From Planctomycetota bacterium (GTDB taxonomy: Bacteria > Planctomycetota > Planctomycetia > Pirellulales > Lacipirellulaceae), in contig JAJRSE010000036.1 in NCBI GenBank assembly GCA_024278955.1, forward strand, positions 1 to 64,000: a stretch of 64,000 nucleotides of DNA, in the 5' to 3' direction. Below are positions 55,338 through 64,000 of this stretch, piece by piece; within the stretch, counting starts at the first letter, position 1; every line of letters starts with the position of its first letter. The notes under the pieces were generated by a model. That model was not told where the DNA came from. It ran no database searches and saw only the letters and a program-made list of their open reading frames with translations. The translations under genes were made by a program, and so were the position numbers.

Positions 55338-55352
55338 CGATCTGGCAGATCG
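55338..55352. promoter_or_regulatory. Small palindrome in the yceH-alaS divergent region
   Basis: CGATCTG-G-CAGATCG is a 7-bp perfect palindrome in the region between the divergent yceH and alaS start codons. An operator or a chance feature are both possible; no other support. Confidence 0.25.
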
Positions 55353-55461
55353 GCGCTACTTTCTGGGGAGGTCTTCTTGTCGACGCGGTAGTCTGTTTTC
55401 GTTTGACGCGATATCATGGAGGGGCTTACCGTATTCCGATTATCCCACTGCTTGTTGAGCT

Positions 55462-58314
55462 ATGAAAACAGACGAACTTCGCGAGAAATATTTGGCCTTC
55501 TACGAGTCGAAGGGCCATAGCCGCCAGCCGAGCGACGTGTTGGTGCCAACCTGGGACCCCTCGGTGCTGTTCACCCCAGCGGGGATGAATCAGTTCAAGG
55601 ACCATTTCTTGGGGAAGGTGAAGCTCGATTTCACTCGGGCGACGACCTGCCAGAAGTGTTTGCGTACGGGCGATATCGACAACGTGGGGCGGACGGCTTA
55701 CCACCATACTTTTTTTGAGATGCTTGGCAATTTTTCGTTCGGCGATTATTTCAAGCGTGAAGCAATCAATTGGGCTTGGGAATTTTTGACCGACAAAAAA
55801 TGGCTTGGTATCGACCCGGCCCGTCTGAGCGTCACGGTTTATAAAGACGACGACGAAGCAGCCGGCATTTGGGCGGACGATATACGCCTTCCTTCGGCTC
55901 GGATCGAGCGGATGGAAGAAGACGAAAACTTTTGGCCTGCGAGCGCGCCAAGCCTTGGCCCTGATGGGGTCTGCGGGCCTTGTAGCGAAATTTATTATCA
56001 CCCGGTCGATGCTCAAGGAAAGAGTCGCGAGTCGGTCGAGATTTGGAATTTGGTATTTACGCAATTCAACCGTGTTGGCAACCCGCCTGATAATTTGCGG
56101 CCCTTGCCGTCGAAAAACATAGACACGGGGATGGGCCTTGAACGGACGGCCGCAACGCTGCAAGGAGTTCCGACGAACTACCATATCGACAGCCTGTTGC
56201 CGCTCGTTGAGGCTGCGGCCGAAGTGTGTGGCGTACCCTACGAGCTTGGGAGCGAAGCGGGGCGTCGTTGTCGTCGAATTTCCGATCATGTTCGGGCTTG
56301 TACGTTTGCTGTCCACGAGAATGTTTATCCTGGAGCGAATAAGGAAAAGTACGTCGTCAAACGGTTGTTGCGCCGTGCGGTGCTCGATGGGCACCAATTG
56401 GGTTTGCGCGAGCCGTTTCTCCACCAACTCGTGCCGAAAGTTGTCGAGCTGATGCGGTCGGCCTATCCCGAGTTGACAGAAACCATCGACCGTGTGTCCA
56501 GCGTGATCAAGAAAGAGGAGTCCAACTTTTTCGGCACCATCGACGATGGGCTTAATCGGATCGACCGTGTGTTCGAGGAAATGCGTCTTGCCGATCGGGT
56601 GAAGGTCGAAGGTGCTGTGGCTGCCGAACTTTATCAAACTTATGGGGTCCCGCCCGAGCTGTTTGAAGGGCTTGCCGCTGAGCATAACTTGGCATTCGAC
56701 TGGGAAGGCTACAGCCAAGCGATGGACGAACATGGCGAGGCTTCGGGCAAGCTTCAGCATACCGTGATGGGCGCCAAGGGGCCGATCGATTCGCTGAAAC
56801 ATGCTCTGCATAGCACTGAATTTTTAGGTTACGAGTCGACGACCGCCAAGGTTATCATCAAAGGGATTGTGGTAGGCAAGTCGCCCGACGATCAACTTTG
56901 TGACCGTCTTGAAGAACAAGGCCACGCCGAAGAGATTCGGGTGATTCTCGACCGCACGCCTTTTTATGGCGAAAGCGGTGGCCAAGTGGGCGATACGGGA
57001 ACTCTTGTTGGCGAGGACTTCGAGTTTGACGTGACCGACACTCAGAAGGATGGCCAGCTGGTGATTCACCACGGCCATTTGCGTCAGGGAAAGATGTTTG
57101 AAGGTGCCAGCGCCACCGCAACGATTGCGATCGAGCGACGAGACGCGATTCGGCGGGCTCACTCGGCAACTCATATTTTGCATCACGCTTTGCAAAAGCA
57201 TCTTGGGTCGCACGCCCAGCAGCAGGGCTCGAAGGTCGACGAAGATTGGCTTCGTTTCGACTTTACGAACCTTAGCGCGATGACCAAAGAACAACTCGAA
57301 GACGTGGTCGAGGAAGTTGCCCACCATGTGGCAGCCGGTCAGCCGATCGAAGGGAAAGTGCTTCCGCTTGCCCAAGCTCGGGCGCAAGGTGCGATGATGT
57401 TGTTTGGCGAAAAGTATCCTGACCCGGTGCGCATGGTTTCGATGGGACCTCAATCGGGAGACGCTTTTAGCCGGGAGTTGTGTGGTGGGACGCATCTGCA
57501 AAACACGCGGGAGGTCGAGGCGTTCGAGATTTTGAGCGAAGAAGGGGTTTCGGCAGGCACGCGGCGAATCACCGCCTTGACGGGTCGCCGAGCGGTCGAG
57601 CATGTCGAACAAACCAAGGAAGCATTACGGTCGTCGGCTGAACTGCTGGGCTGTGCGTTGGTGGTTCTGCCCACAAAGGTTCAGACGTTGCTGGAAGAAC
57701 AACGCGCACTAAAAAAGTTGATCGCCTCGGGCGGAACACTTGAAATTTCGTATGTGAGTGGTATGTCGACGGTAGTTTGTACCGACGAGATTGGTGCTTT
57801 GAAGGCGAAAGCGGTTTTGGCCGAGACGGCTAAGTTGCTCTCTGTCGCGCCGTTGGCTGTGCCCGAGCGAATTACGTCGATAAGCAACGAAGTTTTTTCT
57901 CTTCGCGAAAAGTTGGAGCAGCGTGCAGTTGCGGGGCCGATTACGGCCGACAGTTTGCTCGAACAAGCTCAGACCGTAGGAGGGAGTACCGTTGTGATTG
58001 CTGAAACGCCAACCGCCGAGGCGAACCTTATGCGACAGCTCATCGATCAGATTCGGCAAAAATCGGGTTCCAGCGCCGTTCTTTTGGCTAGCTCCGATGG
58101 CGACGCTAAGGTAACCCTTGTGGCTGGGGTGTCGAAAGATCTGCAAGAAAAAGGGGCCCATGCGGGCAACTGGATTCGTCCGGTGGCCCAAGCCCTTGGC
58201 GGCAACGGGGGCGGTCGACCAGACATGGCCCAAGCGGGCGGCAAGCAGCCAGGCAAGTTGCCCGAAGCACTTGAGGTGGCGCAGCAGACAATCGCGGCAA
58301 TGCTTGGTGCTTGA
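55462..58314 (+). CDS. alaS: Alanine--tRNA ligase
   Basis: AlaS charges tRNA-Ala. The 950-residue protein is full length, with the class II core from LREKYLAFYESKGH, the FTPAGMNQFKDHFLG and NVGRTAYHHTFFEMLGNFSFGDYFK motifs, and MGLERTA. The editing domain contains the RRAHSATHILHHAL (H-x3-H) and CGGTHL (C-x3-H) zinc motifs, and a C-Ala domain ends the chain with NGGGRPDMAQAGG. A cysteine-rich block in the catalytic part (GVCGPCSEIYYH) is intact. Confidence 0.97.
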   Translation: MKTDELREKYLAFYESKGHSRQPSDVLVPTWDPSVLFTPAGMNQFKDHFLGKVKLDFTRATTCQKCLRTGDIDNVGRTAYHHTFFEMLGNFSFGDYFKREAINWAWEFLTDKKWLGIDPARLSVTVYKDDDEAAGIWADDIRLPSARIERMEEDENFWPASAPSLGPDGVCGPCSEIYYHPVDAQGKSRESVEIWNLVFTQFNRVGNPPDNLRPLPSKNIDTGMGLERTAATLQGVPTNYHIDSLLPLVEAAAEVCGVPYELGSEAGRRCRRISDHVRACTFAVHENVYPGANKEKYVVKRLLRRAVLDGHQLGLREPFLHQLVPKVVELMRSAYPELTETIDRVSSVIKKEESNFFGTIDDGLNRIDRVFEEMRLADRVKVEGAVAAELYQTYGVPPELFEGLAAEHNLAFDWEGYSQAMDEHGEASGKLQHTVMGAKGPIDSLKHALHSTEFLGYESTTAKVIIKGIVVGKSPDDQLCDRLEEQGHAEEIRVILDRTPFYGESGGQVGDTGTLVGEDFEFDVTDTQKDGQLVIHHGHLRQGKMFEGASATATIAIERRDAIRRAHSATHILHHALQKHLGSHAQQQGSKVDEDWLRFDFTNLSAMTKEQLEDVVEEVAHHVAAGQPIEGKVLPLAQARAQGAMMLFGEKYPDPVRMVSMGPQSGDAFSRELCGGTHLQNTREVEAFEILSEEGVSAGTRRITALTGRRAVEHVEQTKEALRSSAELLGCALVVLPTKVQTLLEEQRALKKLIASGGTLEISYVSGMSTVVCTDEIGALKAKAVLAETAKLLSVAPLAVPERITSISNEVFSLREKLEQRAVAGPITADSLLEQAQTVGGSTVVIAETPTAEANLMRQLIDQIRQKSGSSAVLLASSDGDAKVTLVAGVSKDLQEKGAHAGNWIRPVAQALGGNGGGRPDMAQAGGKQPGKLPEALEVAQQTIAAMLGA

Positions 58315-58490
58315 TGGCTGAGTTGATTGAACCACGTCGGAACAGCGGAACGATGTGTCGCGAGCTTTGTAATCGTTCAGCAGAATCTTTGAAGATCTTC
58401 TTGATCCGTGAAAATCTGCTTACTTCCGTTTGCTAGAATGTTACTTAGGATTCTATGCCACGAGATAGCTTTTTGATGGGGAGACAATCG

Positions 58491-59270
58491 ATGAAACGAC
58501 GCTCATTTTTGCAGACCTCTACGGTCGCCTTGGCAGGCACGGGCGCCTTGGCTCAGGCGTTTGGTAGTTCGAGCGAAAGCAGTGTGCCTGAGTACTACGA
58601 GATGCGCACTTATCGACTCAAGACGAAGGAAAAGCAGCCGTTGGTAAGCGAGTATCTTCGAGATGCTGCGATTCCTGCTTGGGAGCGAATGGGAATTAGT
58701 CCGGTGGGTGTTTTTACCGAGATTGGCGACAACCCGGGGCCTTCGATTCATGTGCTGCTGACTTACTCTTCGATCGAACAGTTTGCTGGGGCCCGGTTGG
58801 CGTTAGAAAACGATGGCAAGTATTTGTCGGCAGGCAAGGCGTATCTTGATGTGGCGGCCGACGCCCCGGCGTTTGTTCGGCTGGAAAGCTCGTTGATGGT
58901 TGCTTTTGCAGGGATGCCAAAGTTGGAGCTTCCGAAACGTGGCCCTCGCGTACTTGAACTACGCACTTACGAGAGCTATAGCGAAGCCAAGGCACGCCGT
59001 AAGATCGAGATGTTTAACGACGGCGAGATTCCGATTTTTGGCAACGTGGGACTTTCGCCAGTTTTCTTCGGCGAAACGCTCATCGGCCCCCAAGTTCCTA
59101 ACTTGAAATACATGCTTGTGACTTCCGATTTGGAAAGCAATGAAGCGGGCTGGAAGAAATTCCTTGTCAACGACGATTGGGTGAAGATGCGAGACTTGCC
59201 GCAGTATGCCGACACGGTCTCGAAGATTTCAAAAATTTACCTTTCCCCTACGGAATACTCCCGGATTTGA
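58491..59270 (+). CDS. NIPSNAP-family protein with Tat-like signal
   Basis: A 259-residue protein with a KRRSFLQ Tat-like signal, then two NIPSNAP-type ferredoxin-fold modules (YYEMRTYRLKTKEKQPLV... near 32 and LELRTYESYSEAKARRKIEMFNDGEI near 150). NIPSNAP proteins in planctomycetes are usually exported and of unknown function. GGGGAG precedes the ATG at 58491; the in-frame ATG at 58455 is less likely. Confidence 0.82.
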   Translation: MKRRSFLQTSTVALAGTGALAQAFGSSSESSVPEYYEMRTYRLKTKEKQPLVSEYLRDAAIPAWERMGISPVGVFTEIGDNPGPSIHVLLTYSSIEQFAGARLALENDGKYLSAGKAYLDVAADAPAFVRLESSLMVAFAGMPKLELPKRGPRVLELRTYESYSEAKARRKIEMFNDGEIPIFGNVGLSPVFFGETLIGPQVPNLKYMLVTSDLESNEAGWKKFLVNDDWVKMRDLPQYADTVSKISKIYLSPTEYSRI

Positions 59271-59331
59271 GTGGAGAGAAGGTGGAAAAGAGTTTGGGGA
59301 CTTCCTGTATTCATAACCCGATCTCACTGCG

Positions 59332-59508
59332 ATGACTGAACCCAATAAGGACCCGCGAGAAGTGCCTGATGCGGAGGACGTGTCGGTCGACTATCTTTTC
59401 AAGCCGAGGCCACCGCCGCACGAATTTCATTTTCGCATGATCGCGATGCTGAAAGTGGTTACGTGGGTGGCCTTGTTGCTAGGTTTGCTACGTTTTCTAT
59501 TTGCGTAG
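59332..59508 (+). CDS. 58-residue single-pass membrane protein
   Basis: A short open frame, ATG to TAG, with a polar acidic N-terminus (MTEPNKDPREVPDAEDV), a His/Pro-rich stretch and a C-terminal hydrophobic helix (about 36-58: MIAMLKVVTWVALLLGLLRF). The composition looks like a real small membrane protein, but no Shine-Dalgarno is obvious. Its proximity to the NIPSNAP and STAS genes hints at a unit. No family was recognised. Confidence 0.45.
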   Translation: MTEPNKDPREVPDAEDVSVDYLFKPRPPPHEFHFRMIAMLKVVTWVALLLGLLRFLFA

Positions 59509-59729
59509 AGCGATTGCACTGAAATGCTAGCAAGTCAGTACAGTTTTCTACGCTGTTTATTGGTGGACTGGGCAAACAGGACGGTTCGCGTAGTTGCCGA
59601 CCCATTTTGTTGTTTGCTGCGTAACAGCGAATAAACCAAATCGACTTGTTTGGTTTCGAGCGATCGGATTAAGATGCGGTGTACGTGTTGGTTGCGGTCG
59701 GAGTCCCTAGGCGAAGCGGGAGTCTCATC

Positions 59730-60101
59730 ATGTCGAGTTTGCAAGAAGAATTGGAAATTGAAGTTGTCGGTCGTGGTCCCGACTGGCTGTTTGTTCGCAT
59801 CCGTCCCGACGAGCATCGGCTCGACGATTTGGCAGATCGCTTGTGGACCCTTTTGAACAAGCATTTCATTTATCGCCTTGTTCTTGAGATGGACGAGGTC
59901 GATTTTCTGCCTAGCCTGCTGATGGGCCAGTTGGTGGTGCTGCATAAGCGAGTTTTGCAACACGAGGGTGCCTTGCGACTTTGCGGCCTTTCGCCGTCGT
60001 GTACCGATGCGTTGCATTTTTGTCGACTTGACCGAGCGCTGCCGAGTTTTCGATGCCGGGAAGATGCGGTGTTGGGAAATTCGATAGTGAAGCCCAGGTA
60101 A
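59730..60101 (+). CDS. STAS-domain protein
   Basis: A 123-residue protein matching the STAS fold of anti-sigma factor antagonists: an EELEIEVVGRGPDWLFVRI start, an FIYRLVLEMDEVDFLPSLLMGQLVVLHKRV core with an Asp-rich turn, and LRLCGLSPSCTDALHFCRLD. The usual phosphorylatable Ser is at the helix start (PSLLMGQL) as Ser or Leu, so phospho-control is uncertain. No kinase (anti-sigma) gene is adjacent. GGGAG lies 8 bases before the ATG. Confidence 0.75.
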   Translation: MSSLQEELEIEVVGRGPDWLFVRIRPDEHRLDDLADRLWTLLNKHFIYRLVLEMDEVDFLPSLLMGQLVVLHKRVLQHEGALRLCGLSPSCTDALHFCRLDRALPSFRCREDAVLGNSIVKPR

Positions 60102-60159
60102 TCGCGAAAGGCTCAGAGAGTGCAGGCTCCTGGCCTTGTTTGCCGTCGGCTCTAAAAAA

Positions 60160-61632
60160 CTACATCAGGCAGCTTTTGCGTAGGTTTCGCATCAGGCCGA
60201 CCAAGGGCTTGGCTTGTCCCTGAGCATCGAAGAGTCCGGCGTGAGGGAATTCGTGGGGCGATGCGTCGGTAAGTTGATTCCAGAGGATGACTTGTACGGT
60301 TGAGCGGGCGAGTAGCAAAGGCAAGACCGAAGCTGCCCAGTCGTGTTGGGAATCGGACGAAGCGTTTGCAAAGTCGACCTGGATGTCCCGCTTGGCCATC
60401 GGATCGGGGGTCGCGCTGCTGGGGGTCGAAAGATTGATCATCAATGGCAACCCCCAAACGCTCCATTGGTCGAGAAGTCGGCCAAGCTCAAAAGGGTGTC
60501 GTTGCCCACTTCCGTCTGGCTGATAGCCCATGTTGATATTTAGGCCGAAGCCTGAGACTCCGAGGTCGGCTCGTACGAGCGCATCGGCATAGTTGAGCGG
60601 CGCAAGATCTTCCTCTTTATGGGACAAATACTCTGCCCAGGGTTGATCGAAGGAAACGACCGTCGGAGTGCGAGGATCGAGCTGCCGCACCACTTCGAGC
60701 GTTTGCGCTACGAGATAGAGCCGCTGCTCTTCTTCAAGCGAGAGCAGTTTGCTCGTGTTAACGTGTGAGGCCACGTGCCACAAGTGAACCCGTCCAGAGT
60801 ATTTTGTGACCACAGCACGTACATGTTCGAGCATCAGTCGCGCGAGATTGTCGAAGTCGTCTTCCCAAAGAACCATCCAATCGGGTACGCCAAATTCGTT
60901 GAGCTGGAGTAGCGGCCCGGCAGAAATCTTGAGTCCTGATTTTTGGCACCAAGCCAGTTGTTGATCGGTAATTTTCCAGTCGCGATGGCCTTCGCGAGTT
61001 TCGATAGCTCGCCAAGCCACGGGGAGCTGAGCAATATTACAAGAATCGACCAGTTGTCGTCGTGTCTGAACGGTGGGAAGCTCGGCCCCGAGCGAGACGC
61101 CTAGCAGCGTAGTGAGGGGTGCCTGCTTTTGTCGTGCGGCAATTGCTTGTTGGGCATAGTCGGCAACCAGCTCTTGGCCGACGGAATAAGCCTGGGAGAT
61201 AGCTCGCTGCGCCGCCACGGCCGCCTCGGCTGGCATGTTTTGGGTTGTCGCGGCAAGAGAAAACTCGCGCGTCGCAGCCTGAAGGCGGTCGAGAAGATGC
61301 TGCGGGACAACCAGCCCGAGCCATTGCCAAATCGAGAGCCGGATACGAATTCGTTGGATGAGGCCCCGAGCCAATTCGACTTCAAGCTGATAGGGGCGCT
61401 TTCTTTCCATCAACGTCGCGGTAGTGAGGACGGTTGGCTCCTGGTCGCCGATTTGCCAGGGAATCGAGACGTTGCCAGAGCCGCTGGTCGAACGCTCGAC
61501 GACGAGTTCGCCGTCTTGCCAGCTTGCGCGAGTCGGGAAAGGAATTTCTTCGGAGCCGGCGGCATAGATGCGTTTGAGGATTTCCGGGGAAACGCGATTG
61601 CGGTAATGTACGCGAAATCGCATCTGTCCCAT
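60160..61632 (-). CDS. GH10-like fold protein with missing catalytic residues
   Basis: A 490-residue protein with an N-terminal beta-rich domain (about 1-90) and a TIM-barrel-like region (about 170-480) resembling family 10 glycoside hydrolases (endo-1,4-beta-xylanases). It has the late WNQLTDASPHEFPHAGLFDAQG motif typical of GH10 and an LTTLLGVSLG start. The acid/base WDVVNE block appears as LWHVASHVN (near 284-292) and the nucleophile block ITELD as MINLS (near 398), so both catalytic Glu seem lost. A binding or structural role is more likely. No signal peptide is visible. Confidence 0.55.
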   Translation of the reverse strand: MGQMRFRVHYRNRVSPEILKRIYAAGSEEIPFPTRASWQDGELVVERSTSGSGNVSIPWQIGDQEPTVLTTATLMERKRPYQLEVELARGLIQRIRIRLSIWQWLGLVVPQHLLDRLQAATREFSLAATTQNMPAEAAVAAQRAISQAYSVGQELVADYAQQAIAARQKQAPLTTLLGVSLGAELPTVQTRRQLVDSCNIAQLPVAWRAIETREGHRDWKITDQQLAWCQKSGLKISAGPLLQLNEFGVPDWMVLWEDDFDNLARLMLEHVRAVVTKYSGRVHLWHVASHVNTSKLLSLEEEQRLYLVAQTLEVVRQLDPRTPTVVSFDQPWAEYLSHKEEDLAPLNYADALVRADLGVSGFGLNINMGYQPDGSGQRHPFELGRLLDQWSVWGLPLMINLSTPSSATPDPMAKRDIQVDFANASSDSQHDWAASVLPLLLARSTVQVILWNQLTDASPHEFPHAGLFDAQGQAKPLVGLMRNLRKSCLM

Positions 61633-61882
61633 GATAGTTGATCCTTGAATTGGTGTACGGCCCAGGCTGCCTTTTGCAACGCAGGTTTCTCGTTGCCCCC
61701 CTGCAACTTAGGTTCACATCGGCTAGCTCTCTCCAGTTTACCAGCAATCGAGGCCGGAGGGGATGCCCTTCTTCGGAGCCTGTTAGTTGGCGAGGGGCTG
61801 CCCGACGGGGTTTCAAATCGCTATATTTGCAGTGAAGAGTAGAGCCCCCTATATGCCCTTCGAGATCCACCAAGGATTAAGC

Positions 61883-62776
61883 ATGTCAGATTCCCCGTTG
61901 CTCAAGACCGATCTGCCCGGCATTCCCTTGAAAAGGGGCAAGGTGCGCGACGTTTACGACCTGGGCGAACAGTTACTGCTTGTTAGCAGCGATCGGATCA
62001 GCGCCTTCGATTGGGTTTTGCCAACCGGAATTCCCGACAAAGGACGAGTGCTCACGCAGGTAAGCAACTTTTGGTTCGACAAGCTCGAAGTGGCGAACCA
62101 TCTTCTAGAAACCGACGTGACGAAGATGGACTTGCCCGAGGCGGTCGACCTCGATCCCTTGGTAGGCAGGGCCGTGCTGGTTCGCAAAACCAAAGTGGTG
62201 CCGATCGAGTGTGTTGTCCGCGGTTATTTGGCCGGATCGGGTTGGAAAGAATACCAAGCCGATGGCACCGTTTGCGGCGTCACGCTTCCTGCGGGTTTGA
62301 AGGAAAGCGACCGTCTGCCTGAGCCGATTTTTACGCCTGCGACCAAGGCCGAGGCCGGCGACCATGACGAGAATATCTCGTTCGAGCAGATGGGCCAGCA
62401 GATTGGCACCGAACTTGCCGAGGAGCTTCGTCGGCGGAGCCTCGATATTTACCGTCAAGGTGTCGAACATGCGAAGTCGGTAGGCATCCTTTTGGCCGAC
62501 ACGAAGTTTGAGTTTGGGCAGGTCGAGGGCGAGCTGATTTTGATTGACGAAGTCATGACGCCCGACAGTTCGCGTTTTTGGCCCGCCGCCGAGTATGAGC
62601 CTGGACATAGCCAACAGTCGTACGACAAACAGTTTGTGCGCGATTGGCTTAGCGCCAGCGACTGGGACAAAGATAGCACTCCGCCCGAGCTGCCAAACGA
62701 AGTGGTCGTACGGACGCGAGAAAAATATATCGAAGCTTGCGAGCTAATCACCGGGGCGGCGTTTCCGTGGAAGTAG
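61883..62776 (+). CDS. purC: Phosphoribosylaminoimidazole-succinocarboxamide synthase
   Basis: PurC ligates aspartate to CAIR in purine biosynthesis. The 297-residue protein matches the family: KRGKVRDVYDLGEQLLLVSSDRISAFDWVLPTGIPDKG, VVPIECVVRGYLAGSGWKEY, GILLADTKFEFG and LIDEVMTPDSSRFWPAAEYEPG. AAGGA precedes the ATG at 61883. The longer start at 61787 lies in a region with no family-like residues. Confidence 0.96.
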   Translation: MSDSPLLKTDLPGIPLKRGKVRDVYDLGEQLLLVSSDRISAFDWVLPTGIPDKGRVLTQVSNFWFDKLEVANHLLETDVTKMDLPEAVDLDPLVGRAVLVRKTKVVPIECVVRGYLAGSGWKEYQADGTVCGVTLPAGLKESDRLPEPIFTPATKAEAGDHDENISFEQMGQQIGTELAEELRRRSLDIYRQGVEHAKSVGILLADTKFEFGQVEGELILIDEVMTPDSSRFWPAAEYEPGHSQQSYDKQFVRDWLSASDWDKDSTPPELPNEVVVRTREKYIEACELITGAAFPWK

Positions 62777-62999
62777 TGCGGAATCGCCAAGTCGAATCGA
62801 GAAGTCTAGCCGCGGGTTCCCCATGGGACGAGTGATTTTTCTGCTTGCACGTTCGTTCGTGGCGGCTGTGGCTTGCCTATCCCTCCCTCTTTAACCAGTG
62901 TAGAATTGCCCGTTTGCTCGCCTTGCGGGGCTGGCGGCTGGGGCCTAGTCTTCTGCTGATAAAAAGTCTTTTTACTCTAATTCAATTTGCCCAAATACT
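62777..62999. other. purC-aroC gap
   Basis: No gene, repeat or strong hairpin is seen in this 223-base gap. The aroC promoter should lie here. Confidence 0.5.
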
Positions 63000-64000
63000 A
63001 TGCTGCGATACTGGACCGCTGGAGAATCTCACGGCAAGACCTTGCTAGCGCTGGTCGATGGATTTCCCGCAGGAGTGACGATCGAACCCGACGCGATCGA
63101 CTACGATTTGAAACGCCGACAGGGCGGCTACGGCCGCGGGGGTCGTCAACGTATTGAAACCGACAAGGTCGACGTCCGCACGGGCATCTGGAAGGGCGTC
63201 ACGCTTGGGAGCCCGATTGCGCTCGAGGTGATCAACCGCGATTACAAGCTCGAACGGCTCGACGATCTGCCGCGACCGCGACCCGGGCACGGCGATCTGA
63301 CTGGGGCGGTCAAATACTTGGGTAGCATTCGGGGTATTTTAGAAAGAGCCTCGGCGCGCGAAACGGCGGTGCGTGTTGCTGCCGGTGCGTTGGCCAAGCA
63401 GCTACTCGGAGAATTTGGCATCACGGTTTTTGGTTACGTCGCCGAATTGGGTGGCGAGGTCATCGAACCCGTGGAAGGCACTTTGGAAGAGCTTCGGGCG
63501 ATTCGAGATCAAAGCGAAATCTACGGGCTGAATTTGGAACGCGATGCTGCGATCATGGAGCTGATCGACCGCACCGGCAAAGAGGGCGATACGCTGGGCG
63601 GAATTCTTGAGGTTCGCGTCGAAGGGGTTCCGTTCGGGTTAGGCACCCATGCCCAGTGGGATACGAAGCTCGATGGCCGCCTGGCCCAAGCCGTGATGGC
63701 GGTGCAAGCGATTAAAGGCGTTGAGATCGGGCTTGGTTTCGAGGCAGCCCGCCGTCCTGGTTCTCAAGTTCACGACCCGATTACGTACGACGCGAGCCAA
63801 AAAGGCACGCCAACGCTGGGCTACGAGCGGCCAACCAACAACGCCGGCGGTATTGAGGCTGGTATGACCAACGGCCAGCCGATTATCATTCGCGCGGCGA
63901 AGAAGCCGATCAGCACACTCGCCAAGCCGCTTGCCTCGATCAATCTCGACACCAAAGAAGCCGAAGAAGCCAGCTACGAACGAAGCGATGTCTGTGCTGT
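63000..64000 (+). CDS. aroC: Chorismate synthase (5' part; runs off the window)
   Basis: AroC converts 5-enolpyruvylshikimate 3-phosphate to chorismate, the branch point of aromatic synthesis, using reduced FMN. The ATG at 63000 begins MLRYWTAGESHGKTLLALVDGFPAGV, with DYDLKRRQGGYGRGGRQRIETDKV, GSPIALEVINRD, the RPRPGHGDLTGAVKY block, and TNNAGGIEAGMTNGQPI, all typical of the family. 333 codons are inside the window; the C-terminal end lies beyond the edge. Confidence 0.96.
   Translation, partial: MLRYWTAGESHGKTLLALVDGFPAGVTIEPDAIDYDLKRRQGGYGRGGRQRIETDKVDVRTGIWKGVTLGSPIALEVINRDYKLERLDDLPRPRPGHGDLTGAVKYLGSIRGILERASARETAVRVAAGALAKQLLGEFGITVFGYVAELGGEVIEPVEGTLEELRAIRDQSEIYGLNLERDAAIMELIDRTGKEGDTLGGILEVRVEGVPFGLGTHAQWDTKLDGRLAQAVMAVQAIKGVEIGLGFEAARRPGSQVHDPITYDASQKGTPTLGYERPTNNAGGIEAGMTNGQPIIIRAAKKPISTLAKPLASINLDTKEAEEASYERSDVCA

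Noticed and set aside
55426-56811. Long minus-strand frame opposite alaS
   Set aside because: alaS is certain, and the antisense product has no family-like feature.
59535-60017. Minus-strand frame opposite the STAS gene
   Set aside because: The STAS protein is supported by domain pattern and ribosome site; the antisense product is Gln/His/Arg-rich without a motif.
1-64000. CRISPR array or rRNA operon
   Set aside because: No regularly spaced repeats with unique spacers and no rRNA-like stretches were seen; the repeats found are pairs or short dispersed words.

Overview
The window looks like part of a planctomycete chromosome, most likely from the order Pirellulales. Evidence: a formylglycine-type sulfatase, exported Gfo/Idh/MocA oxidoreductases, NIPSNAP and BON proteins, a dockerin plus PEP-CTERM protein, acidic low-complexity secreted proteins, and LpxK (a lipid A-bearing outer membrane). 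No rRNA operon or CRISPR array was seen. One tRNA, tRNA-Gln(CTG), is present.

Layout. 1-9 kb: a repeat-rich edge, an acyl-CoA dehydrogenase-like gene, cysC, a BON protein, a metallophosphatase/TPR pair, a Tat-type oxidoreductase and lpxK. 9-21 kb: a giant acidic membrane protein, nadB with a duplicated 3' end around a small membrane-protein gene, then a GldA/GldFG-like ABC exporter with a DUF4340 partner. 21-26 kb: a DUF971/PaaK-like pair, an FHA-GAF-sigma54 activator and a second Gfo/Idh/MocA gene. 26-34 kb: a minus-strand metal-efflux operon (ArsC-type phosphatase, TolC, His-rich exported protein, HlyD-type adaptor, CzcA/CusA RND pump, His-rich lipoprotein). 34-38 kb: sulfatase, a hypothetical gene, and a GNAT/AhpD pair in which the AhpD-like gene has an in-frame TGA where the second cysteine of CxxC is expected. 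38-44 kb: a two-FMN polyferredoxin membrane protein, a PEP-CTERM protein, and a graveyard of gene and mobile-element remnants around tRNA-Gln. 44-64 kb: mainly housekeeping genes (guaB, nnrE, alaS, purC, aroC) mixed with a cyclase-homology/Ser-Thr kinase/sensor fusion, two transporters, YceH, NIPSNAP, STAS and a degenerate GH10-like protein.

How genes work together. The ABC ATPase, GldFG-type permease/auxiliary fusion and DUF4340 protein form one probable export or surface machine. The 26-34 kb genes form a complete tripartite metal pump with His-rich accessory proteins. GNAT and AhpD-like genes are translationally coupled (TAATG), as are PaaK-like/DUF971 and phosphatase/TPR (both ATGA).

Most interesting: the AhpD-like gene at 36794-37342 is a credible selenoprotein candidate (CxxU). 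The reading frame stays open and family-like for about 100 codons after the TGA, and a short hairpin with a G in its apical loop sits at the right distance. Other notable signals are the nadB tail duplication, the truncated FMN-binding duplicate, the TGGGACAAAA array, and several families of inverted-arm intergenic repeats, many at gene ends.
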